NCBI GenBank assembly: GCA_029747015.1
Contig: JAKOGI010000002.1
Span: 2,016,001 to 2,080,000 of the forward strand
DNA: 64,000 nucleotides
Direction: 5' to 3'
From: Carnegiea gigantea
Lineage: Eukaryota; Streptophyta; Magnoliopsida; Caryophyllales; Cactaceae
In this document: piece after piece, positions 36,239 through 48,432 of the stretch
Layout of the letters: each line of letters opens with the position of its first letter
Numbering within the stretch: position 1 is the stretch's first letter
Notes under the pieces: generated by a model
Databases searched by the model: none
What the model was told of the DNA's origin: nothing
What the model saw: only the letters and a program-made list of their open reading frames with translations
Made by a program: the position numbers and the translations under genes

Positions 36239-39200
36239 ATGGCTTTGTTGTATCGAGTCAAGCAGGCGAAGCTGGATAATCTCTCTCACCATTTCAAAAG
36301 ATTATACTTTCAGATTCATGGTCCTTCATTCGCCAATCACCAAGCTTCAAAAGGAATAGCAGATTATTGTAGTAATCGCATAATTAAGCCAAGAAATGTA
36401 CCAATTTATCCGAGGCCGGGAGATTTATTCAGCAGTAGTGTTCGATTCTTTGCAGTTCCTGTTCAGGTTATTTCTGTGGTCCTATTTCGGTTAGTTTTCC
36501 TGAAATTTCGGTTAATTTTTGAGATTTTGTTGGGCTTGTTTGAGACATCATGGGTGATGAATTTGGATGATCCGCAGTTTCAGAAGAAGGTGGAGGTGAA
36601 GGAGCCGCCCAAAGGGCACAGGCTTAATGATCAGATTAAAGCGGAATTTGTGAGGCTGGTCACTGATGAAGGTGCGATAGTTTGCACATTCCGTCTATTG
36701 CTTTATTTCATGATGATAACCCTTTTTTTTATTAGTTGCTACTGCAATGAGATCAGTTAATTGTATCAACTTGTTGTTCGAAGTTATTGAAATTGCGTAT
36801 GCTTTCTGGGTTTGTTTGATACGTCGACATTGCAAACGTTAATTGCGGAAAGCTATCCCTTTGCTTGGAAATTGAAGTTATTCCCTAAAAAGTATATGAT
36901 TTTGTTGGCACAGTGTTGGAATAGATTGGCAGTTGAATTTCATGTGCTGTCATTGGTTAAGTGTAGCATCAGTTGATAGATTGATGGTTTACCCAGTCAG
37001 TGTGCAGCCATTGATTGATCTGTGCATGGATAATTTTATGGTTCATTATGTCATTCTTGTGGTTAGATGGAGTGGGTAACTGGTTACAGAAAATGGAAGT
37101 TGAACATAAAAAATGGGCTGCAAGGTTTACAGTTGGCTGAAGTTGTATTTAGATGTTCATTTGTTGGAAATTTAGAAACATTGATGTGTTACCAATGTGG
37201 CTGTTCTTTGGTGTGAGTGTTTGCAGGACATGGAGTCGTGTCAAGACGTGAAGCGCTGGAACGTGCAAAGAGTCTTAAGCTTGATTTAGTTGAGGTAATT
37301 GTATACAGTGTCATCATGTCAAGGTTTTGCTTCTGAATTAGGTGCTTAATTTGGTGTTCATATTTGTTGGGAACATGAACCTTGTTCCATTTGTGCATGC
37401 AGTTTTGTATGTTTATAGTTCTTGCACTTTTTGAGTATTTTCTACCATACTCTATAAATTTTCTTTTTCTCGTCATATCCTTCATGACAGCACCTTAGCT
37501 TTTCCGTTTTTGCTTTTTTTTTTTTTTTGGTTTAGCATATGTTGGCAAATATTACATAGCTAAAATGGATATCTTGTCCATCCATAGTAATAAGATCCAC
37601 AACTGCATAGGTCCGGTCAAGCTTAACTTCTTGAAGTTTAAGATGCATATCCCTGTCCATGTCAAATAGAGGCTTTGTGAAAGTTCGACAGATACTATAA
37701 GTTTTCACCATATTTACCATCCAGTTCATCAGGTAAGTGGAGCGTTCCACTGTAGCTAATTAGGTGTCCCTGTGTTCCTTCTAATATATGTACCTGCTAG
37801 TGGCTTCCTGTTTCAGGTGTTATCTGGAAGAGGCATTTCTGCAATCTGGAAGCCCTTTTTCTTTCTTCTAAAATTACCCAGGGATGTCAAGGGGGAATGA
37901 CCTTTACACCTTTTGTTCCACTTTCTTGCGTATGAAGTCCTCTGTAAATTATACTATGACGTGGGCATCTAATTGCATCACTGTAAACAATCACTGGTTT
38001 TGCTGGGTAGGGACACTCCCTACCCTAGGTTCCCATTTTAAATGGTTATCAAATATAGGGATGAAGGATCCCATGTTATTGTAGAGACTGTGAGGCTTGG
38101 ATTAGTGCAAGCATCCTATGAAGAAGCTAATTCTATCCTATTAAAGGACTACCAATGAACTCGAGTACTACCAGACAAGAATATAAATCCTCTTCATGTC
38201 AAAATAAAATCTTGATCCCGTTATGCTCCGTGCACTCAGGAGGCATCTGTAAACCGTCAAAACTCTTCCACTCGTAGAAACAATTTGAAGTGAGGATCTT
38301 GTTTCTGGATGTGTGAAACTCCTTTTCTTGCTATCTTGCTTTTAAAAACTCCTTGGAGTCAAACTTATTATGTATACATCATTCACTGATCACCCCCTGA
38401 ATTTATTAGGTGCTAAAACTTGTTTTTAGGTTCTGTAGGCGACGAAAAAGTGTCTACTTTTTGGATGCTTCAAAAGGTTAGTTTTTGGGCACTCTTTTCA
38501 GCTTGGATTGTAGTGGATGAAACGAAATGTCTCTCTCAAATGTCATCTACTTCCTTTCTATGTATGTAGTAGTAGGTGGTTGGTAGTATCTTAACCCTGA
38601 TGGCACTGACCTGTTTGTAATTCTATAATTTAGGATACGATTGCTACATCATCCTCCATATGCCTCTAGGCTGAACTCTTGAAGTAGGGATTTGGTCTTG
38701 TGTTATTGGGGAGAAAAAAATCTCACCAGTGGTTATTGATTGTATGTGTATTCGTTGCGCTAGCTGCTTTTTGGAGGACTAGTTTATTTCTAACAGTCAG
38801 TGGGATCATTCTTGGCTGCCTTTTCTCCCTTATTTTTCTACCTGCTGCTTTTTGGAGAAGTAATCCTTGTGCTTTTCCTAACCCGGTGGATTTTCTCTGC
38901 ATATTTCCTTGTGAAAATCTGGTGCACTGTTTTGAACTTGCATTTCACAGGTTGATAAAAATGCAAAGCCTCCTGTTTGCAAAATCATGGACTATCACAA
39001 AGAAAGGTATATACGAGAAGTGAAGGTGAAAGAACGATCTAAGATCAAAGTAAGGATTACTGTTGCATTGGCTTCCTGATTTGTTTTTGGCTTTTGTGAA
39101 GGATTTATTTTGCTTGAGGATACTTAAGTCGAATAGATTGTTGTAACAAATGCGGAAATACTTGCTTACATGTCTGGGGCTCTCTTAAGTCATAAACAAC

Positions 39201-42200
39201 CTTCCTTGTGTGAAAGTAGGTCTTCTCCAACCATTTATTTTGAGAGATTTGTTGGTTCTGAAGAAGTCTTGATTTGCTGATCACAACTTGTACCACTTCT
39301 AGCATTGATCCTTTTGAAGCATTATTAGAGGACACCCTGATATAGGTAGCCTTTGGTTTTTAGAGACTCGTAAAAGAAGTTTTGAAAATAGCCTTGAAAA
39401 TTGAAAGCTTTAAGAGAATATTGCTAAGAAGCTAGAAAAAGAAAGAGAAATAAATCATTAAATACAAAGCGGTGGACACGTAAAGCTGGCGTGTTTGGAG
39501 TGGCAATGGCATATGAAGTAATACCAAGAGTCAAATTACATATGCTAAAATGGGAAGTTATGGGCATGAGAGCACATATGAAAGGAAGGGACATGGATAC
39601 ATGTTACTACAAAAACAACTCCCAATGTGGGTCCTACTTGTGTGGGGTCTGGGGAGCTCTAGATGTAAGCAACCTTGCCTTTGCAGGTATCACCACCCAC
39701 AAAGAGGCTGATGATGTGCAGACATGTTACAAAAAAAGGGGTTTTGTGAAGTGACCAAGTTCTTAGGTTTTTTTTTTTTGGGGGGGGGGGGGGTACAACT
39801 TCGTTATGTGTTTTGGTCTTGGCTCGGGTAACCACTTTCTTTGCCTCTTTGCTAGCATGAACCTTGTAGCATACTCGGTTAGTTTTTCTTCTTCCCAATT
39901 GATACTTGGCAGCCTATGCAGATGGCTTGCTACACTTCTACTTTTGCTTGAATCTTTTCATTCTTCCACCTTGCTCTTGTCTCACTAATGCACGAAGTAT
40001 TTATTTACTTTATCTGGCCCAGTTATTCATGGCTCTTGTTTCAAATGTTTCTTATCATGTGCACTATAATTTGTTTTTGACATTTCTTATGACACTTATA
40101 TCTAGTAATAAGTCTCCTAGTTCTAATTATTCAGCTCTCTCTGGGCAGGCTCAGGGATCTCTTAAGAAAGGAGATTGCAAAGAAGTCCGATTTTCTGCAA
40201 AGACGGTAAGGCGTTCCTGCACTTGTCGTATTCTTCCCCAGAATTGGTGTCTGTTGAAGCACATTGAGAATGCTGTGAAATCCAGGATATTATGAACTTA
40301 CTGGTTCTAGTAGTTTGCGAACATGATTAAGCAAGTTTTGCTGTGATAACAAAGCTTTGTGGTGTAGAGTTCAAAGATTTGCTTTTGTTATTCTGTTAAT
40401 CTGTTATGCATCTTTGCACGGCCCACAGGTTTGGAGATGTTGACACCCCCCCCCCCCAAAAAAAAAGAGGTTTGTGAAGCTTCCATGGTAAAAAAAGGGT
40501 TGAATAGAGAATGTAAAATGGATCAGACACATGGCCTTATCTACCCCACTTAAGCTGCCTGCCATCCAACTGGCATGCAGCTGTTCATTTGATCACCTTC
40601 CTCAACCTAGTTCATCGCTTGCTGGTAAAGGTCTGGTGACTTTGCTGACCACCAGGCTGGGTCTCCTCTGCTGCCTACAAGCCTTCTCACCCTGTGCTCT
40701 GTGATAGCTGCAACTCCCCTAGCTCCAATAAGAGGGTGCTCGGTGTGTATTATTCTCTGGTGAGTTGCAGATCTTGATGACCACAATTAACCATCAGGTC
40801 CCCACTGCGCCCACCGGGGGGCGGGGTGTTAGTGCATGTAAAGCCGATTGGTCTGAGGCCCAAGGACTGGTGCTGGAGATGGGTGAGATAAAGGAGCGAA
40901 AAGCAGTGGTGGAGATCAGACGGTAGAGGTGGTGATGGTAGTGGCAGCCCCTTTTTTTTTTTATTTTTTTTTTTGGGGTGGGGGGGATTTTGAGGAGAGG
41001 TGTGAAGTGTAAATGAGCCGGCTGGGTGAGCCCCTAATCTTGGCCTGTTTAAAGCTTGGATCGAGCTTAATGGTACCAGAGCGGGGTTTAGCTGAGCTCA
41101 TATACTTATAGATTTGACCCAGACCTCAATGAAACTTGGCTCAGCTTGGATCCGTTATTGTCTTGGACATAGCCATGCCTTGTTCCTATATCCATCATAT
41201 TTTTTGAAGTTCATATATATTTGACCTCTCCCTGTGCCCCCCTTTTGGGTTGGCTTTCATTTGGGAGTAAGAATCAAAAGTTTTCGCTATACATCCAGGT
41301 GAGCCATTTGGGCATAAGCTATGCTTGGGCTTGGCTTGGTTTTGCCTCGGATGGGTACTCAGCCAACCCCAAGCCTGCGTTTGGTTCAGCTTGGTTACAC
41401 GCTTAGATGGGCATCTGCGAACTATTAGAGCCAAAAACAAATAAGAAAGATTAGCTTGATTTCACTGATACCATGCCCACAGTCCTGCTCAAAGGGGCCC
41501 TTGAAATTTCTTGTCTTTGCTCATCTACGGACCGGATACTCTGTTTATGGTTTTTACTGTAGTTCCTGATCATAATCGAGCTTCATCATTTCTTACCCCA
41601 GGAACTGAAGGATCTGAAGATGAAAGCAGACATGGCCAAAAGACTGATGGAACGTGGATATCGAGTAAAGGTACTCACTGAAGTTTACGTTGGCTGTATT
41701 AGCGTCCACACACAAGATGCATGCTCAATTTGGTGGTAGAAAAGGTTTTGGGATTAATCTGATTGTTGTTGAAAATTAACCTAAGGTGTCTTAATTAGGT
41801 TGTACAAGAGTGGCTCACTGTTTGTCAGATGCCATGGACTATGAAATATTCACTGAAAATTGTTACGCATCAATGATAGCGCTGTGATAGAACATGGAAG
41901 TGAAGCATTGTGGATTATTTGCCTATCTGCCATTATTTTCTAATGTTTTGCTATTTCTGATACTGTTGGTCTTCACTTTCAATCCTAACACTATATTTTG
42001 TTTGATTTTGAGGCAGTGTATGTCCGTGGGTACTGAAGATCAGGATTTGGCTGGCTTGCTTTTTCAACTTTCTGCTATGGTATGACCTCGTACCTTCTAA
42101 GGTAAGAATTTGATGTCTGATTCTCTATTTGTTTTTTACTCTAGTATTTTGCCTTTTGATTTGTCATGTCAGATCGAAGATGTAGCCTTTGTGGAAACCG

Positions 42201-42991
42201 GACCAAAGGTGGAGAGGAAGCAGGCATATATTATAGTCAGGCATGTCAAGTTCGGTCCATCTAAGAAGGGGGCCAAGAAGGCTACAAATATTGGTGGTGC
42301 CACCAGCTCTGAGACCCAAAAGGATCCTAATTCTGCAGCAGACGTAGAAGAAGAAGAAACATGCTCCGAAGTCTCTGACATGGATAATGATGATGAAGTA
42401 GACAGTCCTTTGCAATGGCGAGAAGAGACTATGTGGTCGGTTTCTGATGCAAAAGATGATTTTAACAAACTTTTTGATCATAATCGTGACATGATGGGTA
42501 CTGGTGGCCATGCTGATAAGCAGATCAAGTTCGATGAGAGAACTGCTTCTCCTGCTGCAAGTAATATGGGCGCTGGATTCTCTCAGTCTAGAATGCCCAA
42601 CTTTAGGACCCCAAATGTAGGACCATCTATGCAGGAGACTGAAAATAGATATGCAAGAAACATGAAAAACAATGCTTCTAGCAGGCAGTTTGAGCCTCGC
42701 ACCAACTTCTCAGCACCAGTTAGACACCCGGAACGAGCTGGGGGTCGCAGCTCCCAGTCAACAGGTTTTGGTATCTTTAGTGCCCCAAAGACAGATGCTT
42801 CTGAGAAATGCGGATCAGGAGCTGAAGTCAATCAGCCTAGTGACGGCAATTCATTTGTAAGGAGACATTCAGGTCCAGGTAATTCAGGCACTGTGACATC
42901 TGGTGGCGGCCAGGGCTCCGGGATTGATGATAGTGGTAAATATGGGATATTCAGCAGAAAATGCTCAAATTCAACACCAGGGAGGAGTTAA
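36239..42991 (+). CDS. Organellar translation initiation factor IF3 (mitochondrial-type)
   Basis: Seven exons: 36239-36671, 37227-37294, 38951-39049, 40149-40205, 41602-41670, 42017-42079 and 42173-42991, giving 535 residues. IF3-N (about residues 130-205) shows H-R-L-N-D-Q-I, R-L-V-T-D-E-G-H-G-V-V-S-R-R-E-A-L and P-P-V-C-K-I-M-D-Y. IF3-C (about 208-290) shows K-E-V-R-F, K-A-D-M-A-K-R-L-M-E-R-G-Y and Y-I-I-V-R-H-V-K-F-G-P. Bacterial IF3 ends about there. This protein adds about 240 polar, Ser/Asn/Gly-rich residues, ending S-T-P-G-R-S, as in plant mitochondrial IF3. The Lys/Arg-rich leader suggests organelle import. The factor binds the small ribosomal subunit and controls start-codon choice. 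Residues after F-F-A-V-P-V-Q are oddly hydrophobic and may be an unspliced intron (36467-36577). Confidence 0.88.
40440..41460. other. GC-rich island inside IF3 intron 4
   Basis: Within the 1.4 kb intron 40206-41601 the composition changes to GC-rich. The island is bounded by a C-tract/A-tract (about 40447-40469) and holds a T-tract/G-tract (about 40954-40987). Repeated GCTTGG/TTGGGC-like motifs occur near 41040-41400. No reading frame matched a known family. It may be an inserted element. Confidence 0.4.
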
Positions 42992-44102
42992 CAACATTTA
43001 AGTTAGCATTGTCTATGATTTTGTATTCTAGGCTAAAAATGGGATAGAACCTACTCCATTGTTTGGAAGGGCGGGGAAGAGTTGTATTCATTTTGTATTG
43101 TTAAACTAAGGTGCTCTGTTGCTGCAGAAATTTTTAATTCCTTTCTGCACATGTTCATAATATCGTTTTGTAGTCACTTGGATTGGACTTAGCTGCAGAG
43201 AATTTTTCTGCAGGCCTGAGTAATTTCAGTCATAGGGATTTTCTTTTGATGCTTTGGTTGAGAGATGTATCGATGACAAAGAGCTTGCCTGCCATTCCAA
43301 CCCTGAGATTCCTGTATGTCTGTGACAGAGATTTCTAGTCACTCCCCTGTTTCTCAGCAAAATGATTCAATCTCCAGAGCTATTCATGCCTGTCCATTGG
43401 GAAGTCATATGAGGGACCTGGAATTTGATGTTCTAACTCATGATAACTCCCATGTTGCTGATAATTGTTAGTTATAACCATAGGAGTATATAACCTGTTA
43501 TTAAGGGTCTGTTCTTTTCGTGGGTCAATTCTAACACACCAATCTCAATCCATTTCAACCCACTTCAATTTACTTCAATCCACTTCCATTATTTTAACCA
43601 AGTTCAATTTATCACATAAAAAAATTCAATCTACTTTAACCTACTTCAACTTATCTCAATCTACTTCAATGAACTTCATCCTTTTATCTAAACCAATTTA
43701 CCCACGAAAGGACCATGCCCTAAATGGCGGCTTCAAGTCATTGGAATAATTAAACCTCTTTTTTGAATGCGGTGCAAGACTGCAAGAATATCAGCCCATA
43801 TTGACGGCCAAGTCTAAGTGGTCAAAAAAGATCATGCTTGTGCAACAATGCTTTCCTTGACCCATCTGAAAAAGAAAAAACAATGATTTCCTTGATGTCC
43901 AAGTTCATGTGCTGTCAACTTGACAGCCTACCCACCCATTTAGTTTATGTGTCTGTGTAGATAAATACATATAAAACTGATAACCCCCATCATATGAACA
44001 TGCTGGCTTATAGATGTTAATATCGTTTTTCCTCCAATCAACCAGTTAACATTGTTTTTCCTCCAATCGACGAGCTTGTCGCGCTCGAAACTGTTGGTTT
44101 CC
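42992..44102. other. Spacer between IF3 and the first monooxygenase gene
   Basis: The first 200 or so bases are the IF3 3' untranslated region. A MITE occupies 43505-43720. Nothing else is recognised. Confidence 0.5.
43505..43720. mobile_element. MITE copy 2 (inverted relative to copy 1)
   Basis: This 216 bp element is flanked by TAA at 43502-43504 and 43721-43723. The left end GGGTCTGTTCTTTTCGTGGG and the right-end reverse complement GGGCATGGTCCTTTCGTGGG form a clear terminal inverted repeat. The interior carries the same repeat unit in the opposite orientation (CTTCAATCCACTTCAA-like). It is the best-preserved copy. Confidence 0.82.
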
Positions 44103-46165
44103 ATGGAAGAAGAGGCAGATATTGTCATTGTCGGCGCTGGAATTTCTGGACTTGCTACAGCATTAGCCCTTGATAGGTAATCTATTGCTAAATCCAAAAA
44201 AGAAACAAAAAAAAAAAAAAGAGTGGTTTTACTTACATACTGACAAGGTGATGGCATTGGTGTTTGCAGGCTAGGGTTGAAAAGCTTAGTGTTGGAGTCA
44301 TCAGACATTCTGCGAGCAGCTGGAGTTGCATTTACAACTTGGACAAATGCTTGGAGGGCACTCGATGCTCTTGGGATTGCCCACTCGCTCAGGCAATCCC
44401 ATGGACAGCTATTTGGGTAACTTACCCAACTACCCCTGTTAGCTATGAATATTACGAAATCTGCTAGCGTGTATATCCTGCTTCACTTATCATCAACATT
44501 TGAGTCGAAAATTAAGGTTTCTAAAGGTTGGCAATGAACTCTGTGCAGGATATATTCGTCATCTTCAGTTTCAGGGGATTTGATTTCATATGTTTCATTC
44601 ACAGCCAAGGGAACACAGTAAGTTGCTTTGCACTCTGCATAAAGTCTCCTCATCATCATGAAGTCTCATGTTACGAAATTTCCATATAGAGTGCAAAATC
44701 CTTATTATAACTAGTGGCGTTGTCCGAGGCATAGAGAATACCAGCTGAATGAATCTTTCAAAAAAAAAAGAAAAAAGAAAAAAGGAACATGTAGAAAAAG
44801 TCATGCTTAAGATTTTGGGGTGTCTAATGAGAAAAGGGCTGTCAAAATGCAGTGGAGATCATGAAGTTCGTTGTGTGAAACGGAAGGTCTTACTAGAAGC
44901 CCTTGCAAAAGAATTACCAAGCGGCACAATCAGGTACTCGTCAAGGGTTGTTTCTATTCAAGAATCTGGCTTCTCAAAGGTGCTCCATCTTGCTGATAAT
45001 TCTGTTATTAATACCAAGGTAAGCGTAGGATTGTTTATGTATTTATGTAGCTGTTGCATTGGGGATTCATTTGTCGTTACATCGCATATGGAGGGCTAAC
45101 AGGAAGAGAACTTGTAATGACAGGTGGTGATTGGGTGTGATGGGGTGAACTCAGTGGTGGCTAAGTGGCTAGGGTTCAAAAAGCCATCACTGTCTGGAAG
45201 ATGTGCCGTAAGGGGATGTGCATATTATGAGGCTGGCCATGGATTTGAACCCAAATTTCAGCAGTTCATCGGCCATGGTGTCAGATATGGCATTGTACCC
45301 TGTGATGATACCGCTATGTATTGGTTTCTGACTTGGTCTCCATCTCCTGAAGGTAGTGCCGCATTCCTTTGTTTCCCATTAACATCGGCATGCACAAGAC
45401 TTATCAACTTACACATATATATAGTCTCATGAACAGAAATTTGCAGGACCGTCTCCTGCAAGTTTTCTGCCCTTTTCCACTGCTCAAACATCGTCATATA
45501 ATTTATGTATATATTAAGAACAGATTAAGAATTTTATTTGTTTAAAAGATGAAGCATGTACATGGTATGTGTGTATGTAATTGTAATCATTCTGCTGTGA
45601 TCTCTGACAAACAGAGAAAGAAATGCTGAGAGAAGCTGATCAACAGAAACTGAAGCAATTTGTACTGACCAGTAAACTTGGCAAGGTACCCGACCATGTA
45701 AGGGGAGTCATACAAGACACTGGAGTGGAAGAAATTGTACTGGCTCCGCTAGGATACAGACCTCCATGGGAGATATTATGTGGGCACATAAGCAAAGACA
45801 ATGTTTGTGTAGCCGGGGATGCCTGTCATCCAATGACACCAGATCTCGGGCAAGGAGGGTGTTCAGCTCTAGAAGATGGGGTCATTTTAGCCAAATGTCT
45901 GGCTGATGCCATGGTGGAGAGCTCAACTTGTGAATATAAGGTTGATGAGGACGGGAGGATCAAGATTGGCCTCAACAACTACGCGAAGAAGAGGAGATGG
46001 AGAGCATTTGATCTCATCACCACTGGTTATATCATGGGTTTCATGCAAGAGAGCAATTGGATAGGAATGAGGTTCTTGAGGGAGAGATTGCTTGCTTCAT
46101 TCCTCCCGGGTTTGTTCCTAAAGAAGGCGGATGTTGACCCTATACAACTTGTGATTCATCCTTGA
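44103..46165 (+). CDS. FAD-dependent monooxygenase, MO1/MO2-like, paralog A
   Basis: Six exons (44103-44176, 44270-44416, 44549-44617, 44853-45018, 45124-45352 and 45615-46165) give 411 residues. Class A flavin monooxygenase motifs appear in order: GxGxxG ([14 protein letters not shown], residues 8-21), the DG motif (V-I-G-C-D-G-V-N-S, about 154-162) and the GD motif ([20 protein letters not shown], about 283-302). There is no transit peptide. The family (Arabidopsis MO1/MO2, CTF2) is related to zeaxanthin epoxidase and salicylate hydroxylase, uses NAD(P)H and O2, and has largely undefined substrates. A homologous gene follows about 2.3 kb downstream in the same direction with the same six-exon plan. 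Exon 3 is the least similar part between the copies. Confidence 0.9.
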
Positions 46166-47144
46166 TAACCAAGTTGTAGAAAAGACGAGTTTTCAAGAAT
46201 TACCTAGATCATCTGAGTTTCGCCTTGTTCCTAAAGCTTAGGATTTTGCTTTTAACCATCTGAGCATGATTTTAGACCAATAGTTAAGCATACCCTTCTT
46301 TCTATAGTACTTAAATTCGTAATTTTCGACATGTATGTATTGAGTGTTTGTGTTCTTAATTAATCTTCAAGACCGTTACGGGTGATCTTGTTCGAGTCAA
46401 ATTTTATCGGATTTTAAAGTACTCATATTTCAGCATAGCTTGTAAGTTGATAATGCAACACAACATTTGTGGAATGACAATCTTCCGATGCAGCTCGATG
46501 GTTTTCTCTTTGTGGGCTTCTTTGAAGGTGTTGGGGAGGCAATGTCTTTACTGTCAGAGTACCCCAACCAAGGGCCCTTGGCCCCACCTACGTGCCGACG
46601 CAAAGTCCAAAAACACCTTTACTCGCGGGGGGGAATGCTGCCGAGGGAAGGAATGCAGTCCACTTTTTCCCTTTTTCCTTTTTTTTGGCTTTAATTTTTT
46701 GTTTTTGTTTTTCTTTTTTAACAAAAAAGTTGTGTGTTGTAGAGTAGATTCATAAAAAAATCTTATTTGGTAATTCAAGTCATAGTTCCATGCCTTATAA
46801 AAGTGAAGAAATGCAAGTTCTAAAAGAATTTGAGATGATGCGGAGGGATTAAGTTCCAAAATTTGGAACTTGCATTGAAGATGCTCTAACAAAGTTTTGT
46901 TGTTCTAGCGTTTGTAAGGATTGCAAGTCTCAATTGCGTGTATTTACAAGCTTGCCTTTTTTGCCCATGAAAATTATCAGGAGGGGGGGGGGGACGACTG
47001 CTTTAAGATAATTAGCGTTCCTATATAGTTTACAATATCTAAGAAGGATTAGTTACAATTAGGAATTAGTGAAAAATTGACTCATACAATTCGGAAGCTA
47101 GTGTTCTCTCTCTCTATATATCTATATATATGTCGAAGCTGTGT

Positions 47145-47345
47145 GTGGCAGGTTGACCACACACTCCACTTTCCGGCCCCCCACCCAAGTTCGAGCCTAG
47201 GGGCACAACTTTGGCTTTGTGCCTTGCGAGTTATGTGTGGGCGGATGATGGTCTTGGGCCTTGGTCTAGCCTTTGACATCCCCTTACCCTTGGTCCGTTT
47301 AAGGCCCATTGGGTACTCCTGCGATAGGGGCCTAGTGAGTTGAGC
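47145..47345 (+). repeat. SINE-like segment
   Basis: A box B-like AAGTTCGAGCCT (about 47186-47198) sits about 45 bases after a TGTGGCAGGTTGACC box A-like stretch (about 47144). A GC-rich body follows, then an A/TA-rich tail at about 47365-47400. Composition differs sharply from the neighbours. Not confirmed by a second copy. Confidence 0.3.
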
Positions 47346-47387
47346 AGTCTCACCATTTTAAATTTAAAAAAAAATATATATCCATAT

Positions 47388-47456
47388 ATATATATATGTG
47401 TGTGTATGTGTGTGTGTGTGTGTGTGTATATATATACACACATATGTGTGTGTGTA
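47388..47456. repeat. TA/TG/TA/CA compound microsatellite
   Basis: Blocks of TA, TG, TA, CA and TG follow one another in intergenic DNA. No function is implied. Confidence 0.9.
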
Positions 47457-47689
47457 CAATTAGGGTTTACAAAAATAATTACATATTTTTGGTATACATT
47501 ATCCTCCATTGTGCCCCGTCAATCTGAATATAACTTTGAAAATAGAAACCGCTGCATAAGGAGAGCTTTGGTGAAAATATCTGCTAGCTAAAGCTTAGTA
47601 GAAATATAGGTGACAACAAGATCGCCATGAGAGACAATTCACGAAAGAAGTGATAGCCCACGTTGATATGCTTACTGCGGTCATGAAAT

Positions 47690-47990
47690 ACGAATCAGTA
47701 GTGATGTATGTGCTTAAGCTGATGGTTGAAGGTTTAGAAATAAGCTTATACTCTAACACCTCGTCTCATGTGACTACCTTTTGGACTTAAAGTATGGATG
47801 TTACAAAGGTTCTCCTACCTTATGCAATAAATCAATATGGAGGCTGCTAAGATTCGAACTCGAGATCTCTTGCTGAGAAAGACTCTAATACCATGTTCAA
47901 GAACCATCTCAACCAAAAGTTGATTATAAACTTATTCCTGAATTTTCAACTATCAGCTTAAACTTTTAGTTAAAATGATATTGAAACAAT
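47690..47990 (-). mobile_element. TRIM/LTR-retroelement-like remnant
   Basis: On the minus strand TGGTATTAGAGTC (plus 47881-47893) closely matches the initiator-Met tRNA primer-binding site used by many plant LTR elements, and is preceded by a terminus ending in ACA. Downstream lies GAGTTCGAATC (about 47850-47861). Further on, a segment TGTTAGAGTATAAGCTT (about 47738-47754) resembles the start of a second terminal repeat. There is no coding sequence. Ends are approximate. Confidence 0.4.
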
Positions 47991-48432
47991 ATCACCACCT
48001 AGTATGAGTCTTACAATTCCGACCTCCCGCAGTGCATGAAGCCATATCAAACAGACAGATTAGAAAAGACAACATTGTATTCCATAATCCAATAATATGC
48101 ATTTGCATATGTATGGCTGCTGCATTATTGCGAGCACTACCAAAAAGGGTGCCGTCATCAATCTTGACTGCAGTCACAAGCAAGTGGTTCCTCCCTCCAT
48201 GATGCAAGTGCTTCCGTCATCATTCACTCCCAAAAAGATAACCAAAAAAACAAAAAAGAAAACAACCAACTCCTTATGCGCTGACATTTCAATTTATGTA
48301 TTTATATTAAGTGCCTCATCATCGATTTTAGGAGTCGCAGATATATCTCGCTGCTCTGAGTTAGAAGTTAATTAGATTGTCAATTTCTCGAGAAGTTTTA
48401 AGGTTTAAAAAAAATTCTTAGGGAATAGTAAT

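Larger units (their letters stand above)
46166..48432. other. Spacer between the tandem monooxygenases, rich in repeats
   Basis: It holds a G-tract (about 46981-46993), a SINE-like segment (about 47145-47345), TA/TG microsatellites (47110-47130, 47388-47456) and a TRIM-like remnant (about 47690-47990). No gene is recognised. The sequence just before 48433 is the 5' flank of paralog B. Confidence 0.5.
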
